From: Galbula dea
Taxonomy: Eukaryota; Chordata; Aves; Piciformes; Galbulidae
Direction: 5' to 3'
DNA: 64,000 bases
Assembly: GCA_013399015.1 (NCBI GenBank)
Contig: VWZX01002684.1
Span: forward strand, 250,697-314,696
The position numbers and the translations under genes were made by a program. Under the pieces are notes generated by a model. That model did not search any database and was not told the origin of the DNA. It was given only the letters and a program-made list of their open reading frames with translations. Numbering within the stretch: position 1 is the stretch's first letter; each line of letters starts with the position of its first letter. Of this stretch, positions 25,153 through 36,885 are shown one piece after another.

Positions 25153-28100
25153 AGGCTAAATTTGGTGGATTTTATTTATAACAAGGGCTATTACCATCCG
25201 TTTCAAACTCGTTTAAAAAAAATTTAGAGCCATGAGAAACTTTTGCCAGCACTGTAAGAGTGTGTGGAGCCGAGCCCTTGCTGTGGCCAGCACGGTACAG
25301 ACACGGTGTCTGCGCCAGCCCATGCTCTGGGAGATGATGGCTCAGACACTGCCAAGGCCATTGTAGGGTTGGGGAGCTCAGGGACAGAGATGAAGTGATG
25401 TTTTTTCAAGGCCTTGCAAGATTTCTCTAGCAAAGCCAAGAGAAGCTTGAAACTTTCCAAAGCAACTGAAGGATGCATCTGCAAGACCTCACTTTCCTGC
25501 AGGGCTGTCGTCCTTGGGTCCCTGGTGCAGCACAGTAAAGTTTAAGTTAATAAACTCAAACAGCCAAGCAGAAAGCAAACCCCTTCTTTTATTTTGCTTC
25601 CTAAAAAATGCCATGACAACCCTTTTCCTCCCGACTGGCCCTTGCTAGAGCTTGCTGTGTGCAACACCTGAAGTCGAGGCATAGAAAATGACTTGGCAGC
25701 ATCCCTCTAACGTTCCCCTGGTACTCTTTGAAGAGTGAGGGTGTTAACCCTGGTGTCCTGGCTGCGTGCCAGGGTAAGTAATTACACTCAGCCTCTATAA
25801 ATTAGCCCCCTGATCACAGCCAGGGAGCTGCAGCATCATCTCCTACCTGCTGCGCGGTGATGTGTGATGCCCAACGCGCTCCACCCTGGCACCGGTTGCG
25901 TCTTGGTGTGCGGGTTGGTGTGGAGGACAGGCTTGGAGAGCACCTGTGGGCTTGCTCATCCTAATGCACTGTTAAATCTCTTTGGGGCTACAAATACTGT
26001 ACAACAAGTATGTTTCTGATGTTCTCATGCTCAGGAAAGGGAGAGCAGAGAGGGCAGAAGCTGAGTTGGATCAGGCTCCCTACCATAGCAGGGTGACCTG
26101 ATAAATTGCCACCAGTCAGCTGAAGCTTGGTAATGGCCTCTCAGCTCACAGCTAAAATTAGCTGAAATGGCATGAAGAGAATTGCTGAAACCTCCATGAA
26201 AGTGATTTAAGCCAAGGCACGTGACCTTGCATTTGTCACAGGCCAAAGCACGCTCAGGCCTGCGAGCACAGCTCAGGTGATGTGCGGTAGCGTGTTAAGC
26301 CAAGTAGACTTGAGCTGTAAGTAAGTCAGTAGTTGGATTGTGTGTTCTACCTGTGACCTGGTCTCACCATTGCCCAGCACTGCCTCAGGTTAAGCACTTC
26401 TGGTGGGACCCAACTTAAAGAGTCTTCAGTGGTGGCTGGTTATAGCTGGCATGGACCTGGGCGTGTAGGAAGGTAAGACGGGGTGCAATGTGTTGGCCAC
26501 CTGTGCTGTGTTTCCCAGTGCAGATGCCATACTAACCTTCCCTAATCAGGTCTGAGCTGAGGTGGAGTGTGTCTACATGGAGGGGATAGATGGTAAAGGT
26601 CAGAAGGTCTAAGGAAGAGGAGGCGTGGCAGAATGTTCCAGATCATCTTGTCATTGTCTCTTTCAGGTGTCATCTGCTTGGTCTTTAATTTCTGAGACTG
26701 CATAATAGGGCCTTTGGGATCACTGTGCCTCCTCTTCAGTGAATTCAGCAGCCATGTGCTCTTCCCAGGCAGGCAGCACAGGCTGTATCTCCTGGGGTTG
26801 CCCATAGTAAAGTGGTTCTATCTTTGCATGCCTGTTCTGTGTGTGGGAAAGGATTTCAAGAAACAATTGACCAAATGAAACCTCTGTAATGCTTCTAAAT
26901 ACTCAAACACATTAGACATGCCTGCCCAGCTCAGAGATAAATTAGAGCTATTATCACTAGAGCCCAGACAAACAAACTGAGGGCTCTCTCCAAACAAGCC
27001 ATTCACTCAAGAGACTGGATTTACAAGGGTCAGAGAAGCAGCATGAGCTGCAGGCACCTGCTTTCTTCTGAAACCTGTTTAAATTGGCTGTATTGACTGG
27101 TGTTGAAGGAAACGAGAGAGCACAGCTCTGCCCTTTGGGATCTGGGGAGTCACTTCCATGCAGGGACTGTGGTGCTGTGTTTGGCATTTTGCTCTCAGTG
27201 TCCACAATCAAAGCTGGAAGCCAAATTCTGATCCATTTTGCTTTTTCTCCCATGTGAAGGCTGGGAGGCTGAGGTGCTGGAGTGCATCAGGGATGCCAAG
27301 GCCACTTTGCTTTGCCCTTGGGTTTTTGTTTCTGCTTCCAAGGAGGGATGGGGAGCTGAGCTGGTGGTAAGGTGGCATTGAGAGAGAGGTCAGTTCAAAT
27401 CAGCATCTTGGGCATCAGAGAAACTGCCTGAAAGGATAAACAGAAGCCAGAGCATGTATTTTGGGCTTGTTTTTGTGTGGCAGCTAAAGGAAGGAAGGAG
27501 CAGATGCAGAGACTAAAAGGAGTAAAAGAGATCATTATTCTGCTTCCCTGGCTGCATTGGGCAGTCAGTGCTCTGGTCCAGGGAGCACAGCAGCACAGTT
27601 GGCCATGGTGGACAGTAGCATCATGCTGGGTTTGAGCATGGCAGAGGCTGGGACTCAGAGCCCAGCTCATGCAGGGAGTCTGGAGAGGGGCCATGGTCAG
27701 TGCAGGGTTTCAGTGCTTGGCCAGGCTCAACTAGCCATCCTCAGTGTGACTGGGGGGAGCTGGGTTGTGGAGTGAGGCTGGCCGTGAGGTGAGGACCATC
27801 ATCACCCACAGGGTTGGGGCAGAGGGTGTTATTCTCCTCTGAGAGATGCTCTCAACCCCAAAAACTTGATCCTGAACCAGAGTGTCACTTTTTGGAAGAC
27901 ATCCAGCCTCCATACACGACCTCTGACTGATGATGAATTTGCCATTTCCCTTGGTAACCAGACCTGGTGATTAACTACCCTCACTGTTCAACATTGTCTT
28001 TTATTTCCCGTTCAAGGTTCTCTCACTCAGTGTTGTCAAGTCTCACCATTTATTTTGGGTTCTGCTGCTTACTGTGCCTTTTACCTGTGAGCCTAACAAA

Positions 28101-29430
28101 CATGCCAATCTCTGCTATTTTCACTCTGTGGGTATCTGGGATCAAGTCACCATGAAGATTTTCTTTGACTGCTGAGCAGACAGAGCCCTTTCAGTCTTTT
28201 GCAGAGTTGAGCACAAGCAAAGCAGAAGCTGTGCTCACCCCTGCCACTGCCTTGAGCATCTCCCAGTGCGTGGGATTTTATCTAACAGTCCCAGCCTCTG
28301 GACTCACACCATTACAAGGACCTTCCACTTGATTTTGGCAGAAACCTGCAAGCCTGACCCAAAAGACAAACAAAAAGAATAATATTAATTTGGGCATTTT
28401 TTTTTCTTTTTAATTCAATGCATCAAGAGTTTTAGGATGTTTGGTTTTATTGTGCATAGGAGTGGTGGGTGCTGGCTTGGTGGCTAATTAGCAACGTTGT
28501 GAAATTGCTGAGCAGACACCATGGAGCTCAGGGGGTTTTGATGCATTAGTGTGTGGTTTCTGCAGGTAGAGTAGATGATGACCTGCAATTCTCATAGCTC
28601 TTCCTCCTGCACAGTACCAGAGTAGGTTTAGTCAATTCAGGTGGCCTCTCTGGCCTCAAGAGCTCTGAATGTCAAGTTTTCATCATCTGCAGATTCTTCT
28701 GCGTTGCTGTCTGTGCTGTAGGCAATAAGTGACCTCACCACCAGTGTCCTGCAGGTGGAGAGAAGAGGAGCTTGTTTTCCAGCTTCCTTCCAGGGTCAGA
28801 CATCAGCTGCATTGTGTCAACCTCTGCTGAGCTAATGTGCCTCAGTAACCCCATGGCTTTGGCTTTGGCTTCCACCACGTTTGTCACTCTCTGCGTGTCT
28901 CGTGGCAGTGCTGCTGGATGGAGCATTGTGGTGGCCACCTCTGCTTGGCTGTAGGGGTTCAGGCTGGTGGTGGCAGTACCCTGGGGAAAGATGGCAGGTC
29001 CTCTGAAACTGGAACAGCAAGATGACTTGTTTAAAAATATTGAAATGATGTGTTTCCCCTTTCTTCATTCCTCTCTGTATATTTCTTCCCAGGAAAAAAA
29101 AACCCTTGTGAAGTTGGATGCAGAGCAATAGTAGATTTGGTGGCTGAACCCCAGCTGGTTTTCTGTTGATTTAAAACTTCAGCAAGCCCTACTAATTGTA
29201 CCCTGCCATCTCAAGTTTCTCCAGCCCTTGCAATGAAGCTCTAATTCATTTGCCATTTCCAGGCTTCATGATTTGGGTACAGTTACCTGCTGTTTCTGCT
29301 TCTAGAAGGTCTCTAGAGGTTGGCAGTTTGAAAGCATGATTCTAACCACTGTGGGTATTGTGCATATGTGTTAACCCTTCCCTAAAAGATCAAGCTGATG
29401 GTCAGGCCCTGAAATGTTTGCTTATTTATT

Positions 29431-29462
29431 AAACAACAACAACAACCAAACAAACCCCCAAA
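29431..29462 (+). repeat. AAC/AAAC low-complexity repeat
   Basis: Runs of AAC followed by AAAC and C-rich words. Confidence 0.75.
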
Positions 29463-32400
29463 CTACAGCAGATAGAGATTGACCTCCTAAGGGCTGGGAG
29501 AAAAAGAGGGAGGGATGTGTGTGCACTTGTTACATACACACAGGTTCACCTAGCATCCTACAAGGTGAAAGACTGGCCTGGGGGTGGCATATGCCTATAA
29601 TTATTGTCTTTGCTTCTTGTCAGATGAGGCCCAAATGAGGGTGTCAGTGAAATACTCTGTGATGGGCATGTAAGACAGCAGTGGCCTGTGTTTTATGAAA
29701 TAATCTGAGGAGCAGAGGAGGTAGGTTGTTCATCTGGCACAACCTGATGAACTTTACCCCAGTTTTCAGAGGCAGATGCTTGAAGATATCCAGTTCTGCT
29801 CTCACCCTGGTACCCAGGAGCTAAAGGTCAAGAGGGAGATTGCTGGGGACTCAGATCCTTGGAAAATTATCTTCCTTATTTATGTAATGGCAAGGGAGAA
29901 GTTTGTGTTGACATGTCAGTGAATTAATGAATTAGAAGACAAAGAATCAAACTAATATTCTTTATTTTCTGCAAAGCAGACTTCTGCAAAGCAAAGTCTT
30001 GGCTTTCATTTGCTGCAGGAGCAGTTGAGAAGTTTTCCTAGCAGAGAGCACAGCTCCAGCTAGTGAAACCCTGTAAGAAAGAGCCTATGCCTCAGGCAGG
30101 ATCAGACAGACAGTGCAAGGGAAACAGAAGCAGTGGCTGGTATTTCAGCATGTTTACAGGAGCCACAGAGCAGAGCTGAAACCATAGGGCCAGCACTCTC
30201 AACCCCAGGCCAAAGAACTGGTCTCCTTCATCCCACAGCAATGCTCTTAACGTTGACCAAGACACATTTGTTCATGTGTTGTCCCTGGAGTCACTGGTTG
30301 AAAAGGACTTTTTGAGGCAGCAGAAACACAATGTGCTATTATTTTTTTTAGCTGCAGCCATTCACATATTTTCTCTGCAAAATGGGTACCCTCCCTCTTT
30401 TCTTGTGTTTAGCTGTTTGAGCTGGTCCTTGCTCATCAGACATCGAGCAAAATGAGATGCTGATCTTGTCTGGGGAGGTAAAATAGTGCAAATTACCCTC
30501 ATCTGGAAGCCCTTTGGGTTTGAACCTGAGCACTGTGCTTCTGCTGTAGCTCTGTTTCCAAACTGGTCGAGGTAATGACCTGAAACCACAGGGAAGTTTG
30601 GACACAGCCTGCAACTCCATCTCCTGGTAATGCACTTCTCAGTGTATTAGGAGAAGCTTCCCTGGCAAACTGGGAAGGAGTCCAAGCTCAGGAGCTGGTG
30701 TGATGGGAACTGACAGGGCTGGAAATTTGATTTCTGACTCTTTGTGCATGTATTTGGTGTGAAAGAAGAAAAGGGGAGAGGGAGCCAGGAGTACTTTGAA
30801 TCCTGCAATCATTAAAACCAATTCCACTTTTCCTGCCCCTGCCCACCTCCTGATCTGTTTGTGAAACAATCTTTACAGCTACACAGCCATCAGACGGTAT
30901 CGACCTGGTGGTGGAAATTGCTATTGACTGCTGCTGGTGCTGCTCTCTGCACTTCCGTGGCTTTTAAAGTGACACTCTTCAGGTGACTTCACTTGGCACT
31001 CGGTGCAGCCCAGGAAGCTGTGCCTCAGGCAGGATGCTAAGAGCACGCATGGGATTTGCGTGTACACGTATGTGCAACAAACACCGCCGCTCCTCCTCTT
31101 CAGCCAGCTGAAAGGTGGGCAGACAGGATCACTGCAGAAACAGTTGCCTAATGGGAAGATGAAGAACTTTAGGTTTGGGTGGTGTGTTTGTTTTTTTTCT
31201 TTAGTCCATCATGAAGGCATTCTTGTGTTCCACCACAGATTTTTCCTGCTGCAATTCCGACACCAAGCCAAGAGTGTTGTTCTAACCTTAGGAAGGATCT
31301 AGCCAGTCCTACATCAGCTGAAGACTAGACACATTGATTTCTTGTTTTAACAGGCACCTCTGATTCCCTATTACAAATTCTCTCTCATCTCCCCTGAGTT
31401 CCAAAGAAAAAAAAACAGGAAACAATAATATTTTCCTTTTAAAGCGAGTGTTTTGTGCAACCTGAAGAATTCCTTTCATCAGGAAGCATGAGGACAAGGC
31501 TCTGTCTCTGAGCTGGAAGAATGCACACTTTGTTTCCTCTGAGACAATTTAGTTGAGGATATTTGCTTATTCCAGCACTTGGGGTTGGAGTTAAGTGATG
31601 GTGAAGGCAGATGGTAAAAACAGGGTGCAAAAGCTAGGGCTAGATTCTGATCCCAGCTCCACAGAGTAAATCTAGTGCAACACCATTTTCATATCACTGG
31701 CATGGCTTAGGTTTATGAGGTAGAGAAAGACCTGAGACAGACTGGAGTCAGCCTAACCATGTCTTGCTCTGTTGCAGAAATGACTCACTTTGGTTACTTG
31801 GCACCAAAATGCAGGTATGTCTTCACCACCATGAACCAAACTTTGATCCTGGTAAAGATGTCTTTTGATCTTGCTTGGGTCCATTCAATCACAGATGAAC
31901 AGTAAACTGTGCAGTGAAGGTCCCTGTCTTGCCTGCAGTGGAGGTCTGGAGGAGGTCATCTTCTGCCAGAGGAGGCTGTGGTGGTAGAGTCCCCAAGGAG
32001 CTGTTTTCTTGTGGGATGTTATCCCAGGGCTGACAGTAGCACTGTGGCCTCCAGTCCATATGCAGTCCATCTGCCAAGCACTAGTTTGGAGAATGCTACT
32101 TTATACAGGCTGTGAAAATAGGCTAAATGTGCTTTGGTAAATAACTCTTCTCTGGTCAAGGGGTAAAGCAGGGTGCTACCTGCAATGATCTGCACTGTGC
32201 TTCAGACCTGGCTAAGCTTCCACCTCTCTTTCACCTGCAGAGTCAGGGCTGCTGTTAAGGTGGGAATGGATGTTGCTATTTTCATAGAACTCTGCCTTTG
32301 CTCCTCCTCCAGACTCATACCTTTGACTTCAACCACGTGGCAGTGACCAGGAGCAGCAGCTAGCCAGATGTGTCCAGAGTGTGAGTGCAAGGACTCCTCC

Positions 32401-35255
32401 TTCTTGTTATTTGGAACAGTGACTGCCTAAAGCTTCCAAGACAGCTCCTTAGCTGGAATGTAAATAACTGCTGCTACTAGCTCTGAGCAGTCCATGACAG
32501 CCTTGATTGCAGGTCACAAGACTGGCAAGCTCCTGAAGTTTCAGGAGACATGCCTGTTATTTATCCATACTCCAACCCAAGCCCTGGGAATGGCTCTCCA
32601 TGGTTTACATAGAGCCTTGAGGTTCTTGTGGTGAGTGTGACCCTTCTCAGCCTGGCTCTGTCTCATCTGAATGGGATGAAGAAGTGGAAATAAAAAGGGC
32701 TGGATGCTGAGAGCATGTCTTGGTGAGATGATTTGCATTCCCAGCTCCCAGCATTGAGCAGACTGGGAAGGGAGATGGAGCAGGAATGGGAGTACACTTT
32801 AAGTGGAAGTCAGCAAACCTATTGGCTGCTATGAGCAGAGCAGAGGGCTTTGTGGTAGAGTCAGTATGAGCCTGACCTAGGGTGGTTTGACATGTCAAAC
32901 ACTGCCCTTTGTGCTTGGGGCAATGCTCTGAGGAGAAAGTACACCTTTGTGTGAGCACATGTCCCTTTGCTGCCTTTGCATCTGCTGCCTGCTCCTGGGC
33001 TGGTCCCAGGTCATACATTTCAGTCAATGGGTGAGCAGTTGATTGCTATAAAACACCCATGTTCCTTTCCCTGCAAAACCAAAATGCTGTGGTTTCCTTT
33101 GCCTTTCCTCCCTTTCCCCTCTACACAAGGCAGTCTGCCTCATCCAAAACACTGCTCCCAATTCTCTCCTCCCACACCATCCCCATCCGGCCGCTTGGAG
33201 CCTGACACTGCATGTTCCACGAGAACCATGGGGACCTGGGGATGACTTTTCTCCTCTTTAGGCTCTACCAGTGTCTTTCTGGCCTAATTCATGGATTGCT
33301 CCAGAACTAAATTATCCAACAGTGGAAAGAACAATTAGGAACACAGGAGGAATTTCAGCTCTTTTATTTGAGGCTGGGATGATGTGAGCTGAGTGGGGCC
33401 TTGAAATTCCCTAGCTTTTTGAGTTTTACATGTTCTTTTGTCTTCCCCATTGCCACTCTCATGGTGCCCTCATCCTTTCTCCATCACTCTGGCAAATATC
33501 TTCTGGCCCTCATCTGATGATCCCAGTCCTTTGGACACCTTGACTTTTGTACTCACTAAATGGAGGCTGGGAAGGTTGAATCTGTTGTTCAATAAGTTGG
33601 TATGAGGGGCTCTGGGCTTGTTCCAGAGCAGTGTCTAAGACCTCTACCTCCTTCCAAAGCCAAAATCCCAGTGAACTTGACATTCCATTCTCAGGACTAT
33701 GGCTTTTCCTCCCTAGTGGCTGCTGAGCTAACAGTGTTGGTGGGCCACCCACTGAATATGAGTGCTAGGTGGCTTGAGCTCACTGCAAGATGTGAACAGC
33801 TTGTGCTCTGCAGGCTTTGCTCTCATTCAGAGCTAGTGACAAGCTGTCCTTTCTAGCTTCCCCTCTGGACAACTGTGCCTAGGGAGGGCAACCTGCTCCT
33901 CCAGCCCAGCTTCCAGCTCCACATGTCCCACAGTAACCAGGTGCTGCCAGAGTATAGATGTGCCCTTATCAAACAAGCAGCCTTTGATAATTTCTCTTTC
34001 TTCCAGGCTTAACCTGCCTAAACCTTTTTGGGGTGAGATATGATATGTGACTTGACAGCAATTCTAGGTGAGATTTTTTCCTCCTGGGAAAGCATGGTAA
34101 GAAATTAAGCTTTGTGAGTTTCCTGCCCAGTCAACCAGGGAAAGTAAAGTCCTTGGTGAACTTGGGTTGGGTCCAGGGGCAGAAAAGCTGCTGCTGTGAT
34201 TTGTGGTTATTCTCTCTGCAGCACTGCCTCCATACTCACAAGTGAGAGGCAAGTGGTTTTCACACCTCTTTATGACCTGGGAGCCATGGGGAAGTGGTGG
34301 TGACTTGTGTTCTGGAAAGACAAGGTCATCAACAAGGGGGGTGCAAGCATCTTTCATTTGGCTGACTGTATGAGAATCCAAATAATTTCAATTCATACAA
34401 ATTAAAGCCAACATCCTACTTAGAGGGTGCTGGCTATTTGAAATCTGGGGATTCCCAAAGTGATGTGAAAGATAAGAGACATGACTGGGAAAACTGTTGG
34501 TAACTGTTGGCACTAGTGAAAATGGATGTCTGGTTGTGTCCTACAACCTTCAGGGTCTGCCAGGGGACATGTTTCCTGGGCTGTGAAGAACCAATATGGG
34601 ACACAGTAACATATCAGTGATTGTATCTATCACTGTCTCAGACCCATTCAGTCAAGGGCACCAGCACTTTTTGTAGGGGAACTGTTGCTCCTGATCTGGG
34701 AGTCTGAGGAGGGTGTTGAATGCATGGCAGTGTCTGCCTGGGAGGGGAAGTGACCCTCTTTCAGGGAACACTGGGCCCAGGCTTGAACCAATTAGTGGAA
34801 TGGAGCTGAGCAAAGTACAGGAGGGATGAGACTGATAATAAGCAGTGTTTAAATATGGGAAGTTGGGGAAGAAGCCAAATGAAAATGAAATGAAAGGCTA
34901 AGGTCCAACTTCAGCAGTTGTACAGAAAGGATAAGAGAGCTAAAAATAGGAAAGTCTGCAGGTACACAGGGTCAAAACCTCTGCAAGAGAGACTGTAGGA
35001 ACCAGTGAGCTAGCCAAGGGGGGGACTTTACTGAAAATCTTGTCAGCAAGTTGGAGCTGTTGGCTTGCTTACCACCATAGAACCCTAAGTATCTTACTGT
35101 GACCATTTTGCTCACTACTTTGTGGTGATGGGCAGCTGGAGAGGTGCATGGGATAGTAGGGCTCTAACTCAGACAGCAACAAGGGTCTTCTTGGCAGGCC
35201 TTTGCATGGGGGAACACTTCCCACCAACTTTGCTGCTTCGGAGGGTGTTTGCTTT

Positions 35256-35352
35256 ATCACAGTATCACAGTATGTTAGAAGTTGGAAGGGACCTTGAAAG
35301 ATCATCTAGTCCAACCCCCCTGCCACAGCAGGATTCTCTAAGACTAGGTCCC
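35256..35352 (-). mobile_element. Short CR1 LINE 3' tail, reverse orientation
   Basis: A roughly 95-base CR1 3' end lies on the minus strand. It opens (plus-strand view) with two copies of ATCACAGT, then GTTGGAAGGGACC, GATCATCTAGTCCAACC and CCACAGCAGGATTC. It belongs to the same broad type as 22562-22975 but has a different tail octamer. Confidence 0.92.
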
Positions 35353-36792
35353 CTTGATTCAGGGCTGGTAAGAGTTGTCTTTGGAGGTAGACCTAACTCT
35401 CTTTTTAATGAAGGTGAAATCAGAAACTTTAGCTGAGCCTCCTCCTTTGCAGCCTTTCTCAGTCTTGGAAATCTGTGGAAAGGTCAAGAGTAGTAAATCA
35501 ACTTCTGCCTGCCAATGAACTCCATAAAGAGCACACAAATGTAGACAATGTGGTGGAAAACATCCCAAAACCATGAGTGTGCATCTGAGACATAGAAAAA
35601 GGAATTCTAGATACCTATAGTTCACATGAGGCAGCAGGGATTTCTTTCACTCTGCTCAAGGTAGTGATCACCTTTGGGTGATATCCTCAGCTCTTGCTAG
35701 TGGTTGACAGAGGTAAGGCCCTTCTTCTTCTTCTTCTTCTTCCTCTATTTCTTCATCTGTAAAAGAAGGCTAGGGATATGCTGAAAATAGACTTACTACA
35801 AAAGTGAGCCCACACTGCTGGTGGTTAAGGGGTTCCACCTGGAGGCTTGTGAGATCTTATGGAGAAGCTGTGGAATAGAGCCATGTGTTTGTCCCTCTAA
35901 CATGGCTTTCTCTTTCTAAGTGTTGTGCAGAATGCAATATACACTAGATAAATGTGAATTTAATGGCTACTACATACCCTTTGAGGAACATCAGTACTGG
36001 TGGAAAAAGACCTTTTTTGCTGAGTCTGGAATGGTTCTGCTTTTATTGGAAGGAGTCTGGGACTGCTTTTGTTGATATTTCCTCTGATAGCTTTTACCTG
36101 ACTTGTTTTCCAAATCCTTGTGGATTTTTTTTGTGTGTGTTCTGTCCCTCTCAACAATGACATTTCAGTCTTCAAGAATTGCCTTTCCTTGATGAAATTC
36201 AACTTTGAGGTCTGGAAGACTGTGCAAAATGATTTTGTAGCTGGTTTGCTGTGATGGAGAAGTCCCAGGAATAGGACATTCTGTCAGGGAAGTCACCTGT
36301 TTATTTCCAGAAGGGCAGAGAATTTATTTTAAACAATGCCATTTTCTTGTCAATTACAGATGTTTTTGGTGGGGAAAAAAAAATGCACCAGTGTCTAAGA
36401 AAGAGCATGTGATCACAATTAAAGGATGTGTTGTGCTGTATCAGAAGGTAGCATTTAAACCAGGGAGAGACTGGATATTGACTATAACTCATTGTAATTA
36501 TCCCATCTATTTCAAACATGTAAATATGTTTGGTAGCACTTACATGTTTATGTCAGCTATTGGGAGAAGGCATTTTCCTTTTTGGTAAACTTCTGATGGT
36601 AAGAGTTTTGTTCCTTGCATTTGAATAGGAAACAAACAAGTTTAGGGGCAACAATTTTCTGGGTGAGTGGAAGTTGTTGCCTTCTCCTGTGGCTGTGGTA
36701 TTTTATCCGTGTTCAGGTTGTTTGTCATGATTTTGTAACTAGGAAGTATTAATAAGCAATGCATTAAGAGTTCAGAAACTGTGTAGATCTGG
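35353..36792. other. Intergenic DNA (block E)
   Basis: No gene is recognised. A CTT microsatellite lies at 35721-35742. The interval lies between two CR1 tails and is otherwise moderately AT-rich unique sequence. Confidence 0.65.
35721..35742 (+). repeat. CTT microsatellite
   Basis: Seven consecutive CTT units plus one base, followed by a further pyrimidine-rich stretch. Confidence 0.9.
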
Positions 36793-36885
36793 TACTTGGG
36801 GACATGGTTTAGTGGTGGGCATGGTAGTGTTAGGTGGATGGTTGGACTCAATGATCTCAGAGGTCTTCTGCAACCATCATGATGC
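36793..36885 (+). mobile_element. CR1-like 3' fragment
   Basis: The sequence contains GACATGGTTTAGTGGTGGGC, GTTGGACTCAATGATCTCAG and AGGTCTTCTGCAACC. These are the hallmarks of another avian CR1-type 3' end, with TTGGACTC in place of TTGGAACT. No clear tail repeat follows, so it looks older or clipped. The family assignment is from memory of avian repeats and is a little less certain than for the other copies. Confidence 0.75.

Larger units (their letters stand above)
24238..35255. other. Intergenic DNA (block D)
   Basis: No coding gene is recognised. Notable parts are an AT-rich/G-rich composite at 25020-25230, TAAT-containing stretches near 25765-25815 and 29190-29290, and an AAC-type low-complexity patch at 29431-29462. 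Otherwise the sequence is plain. Confidence 0.65.
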
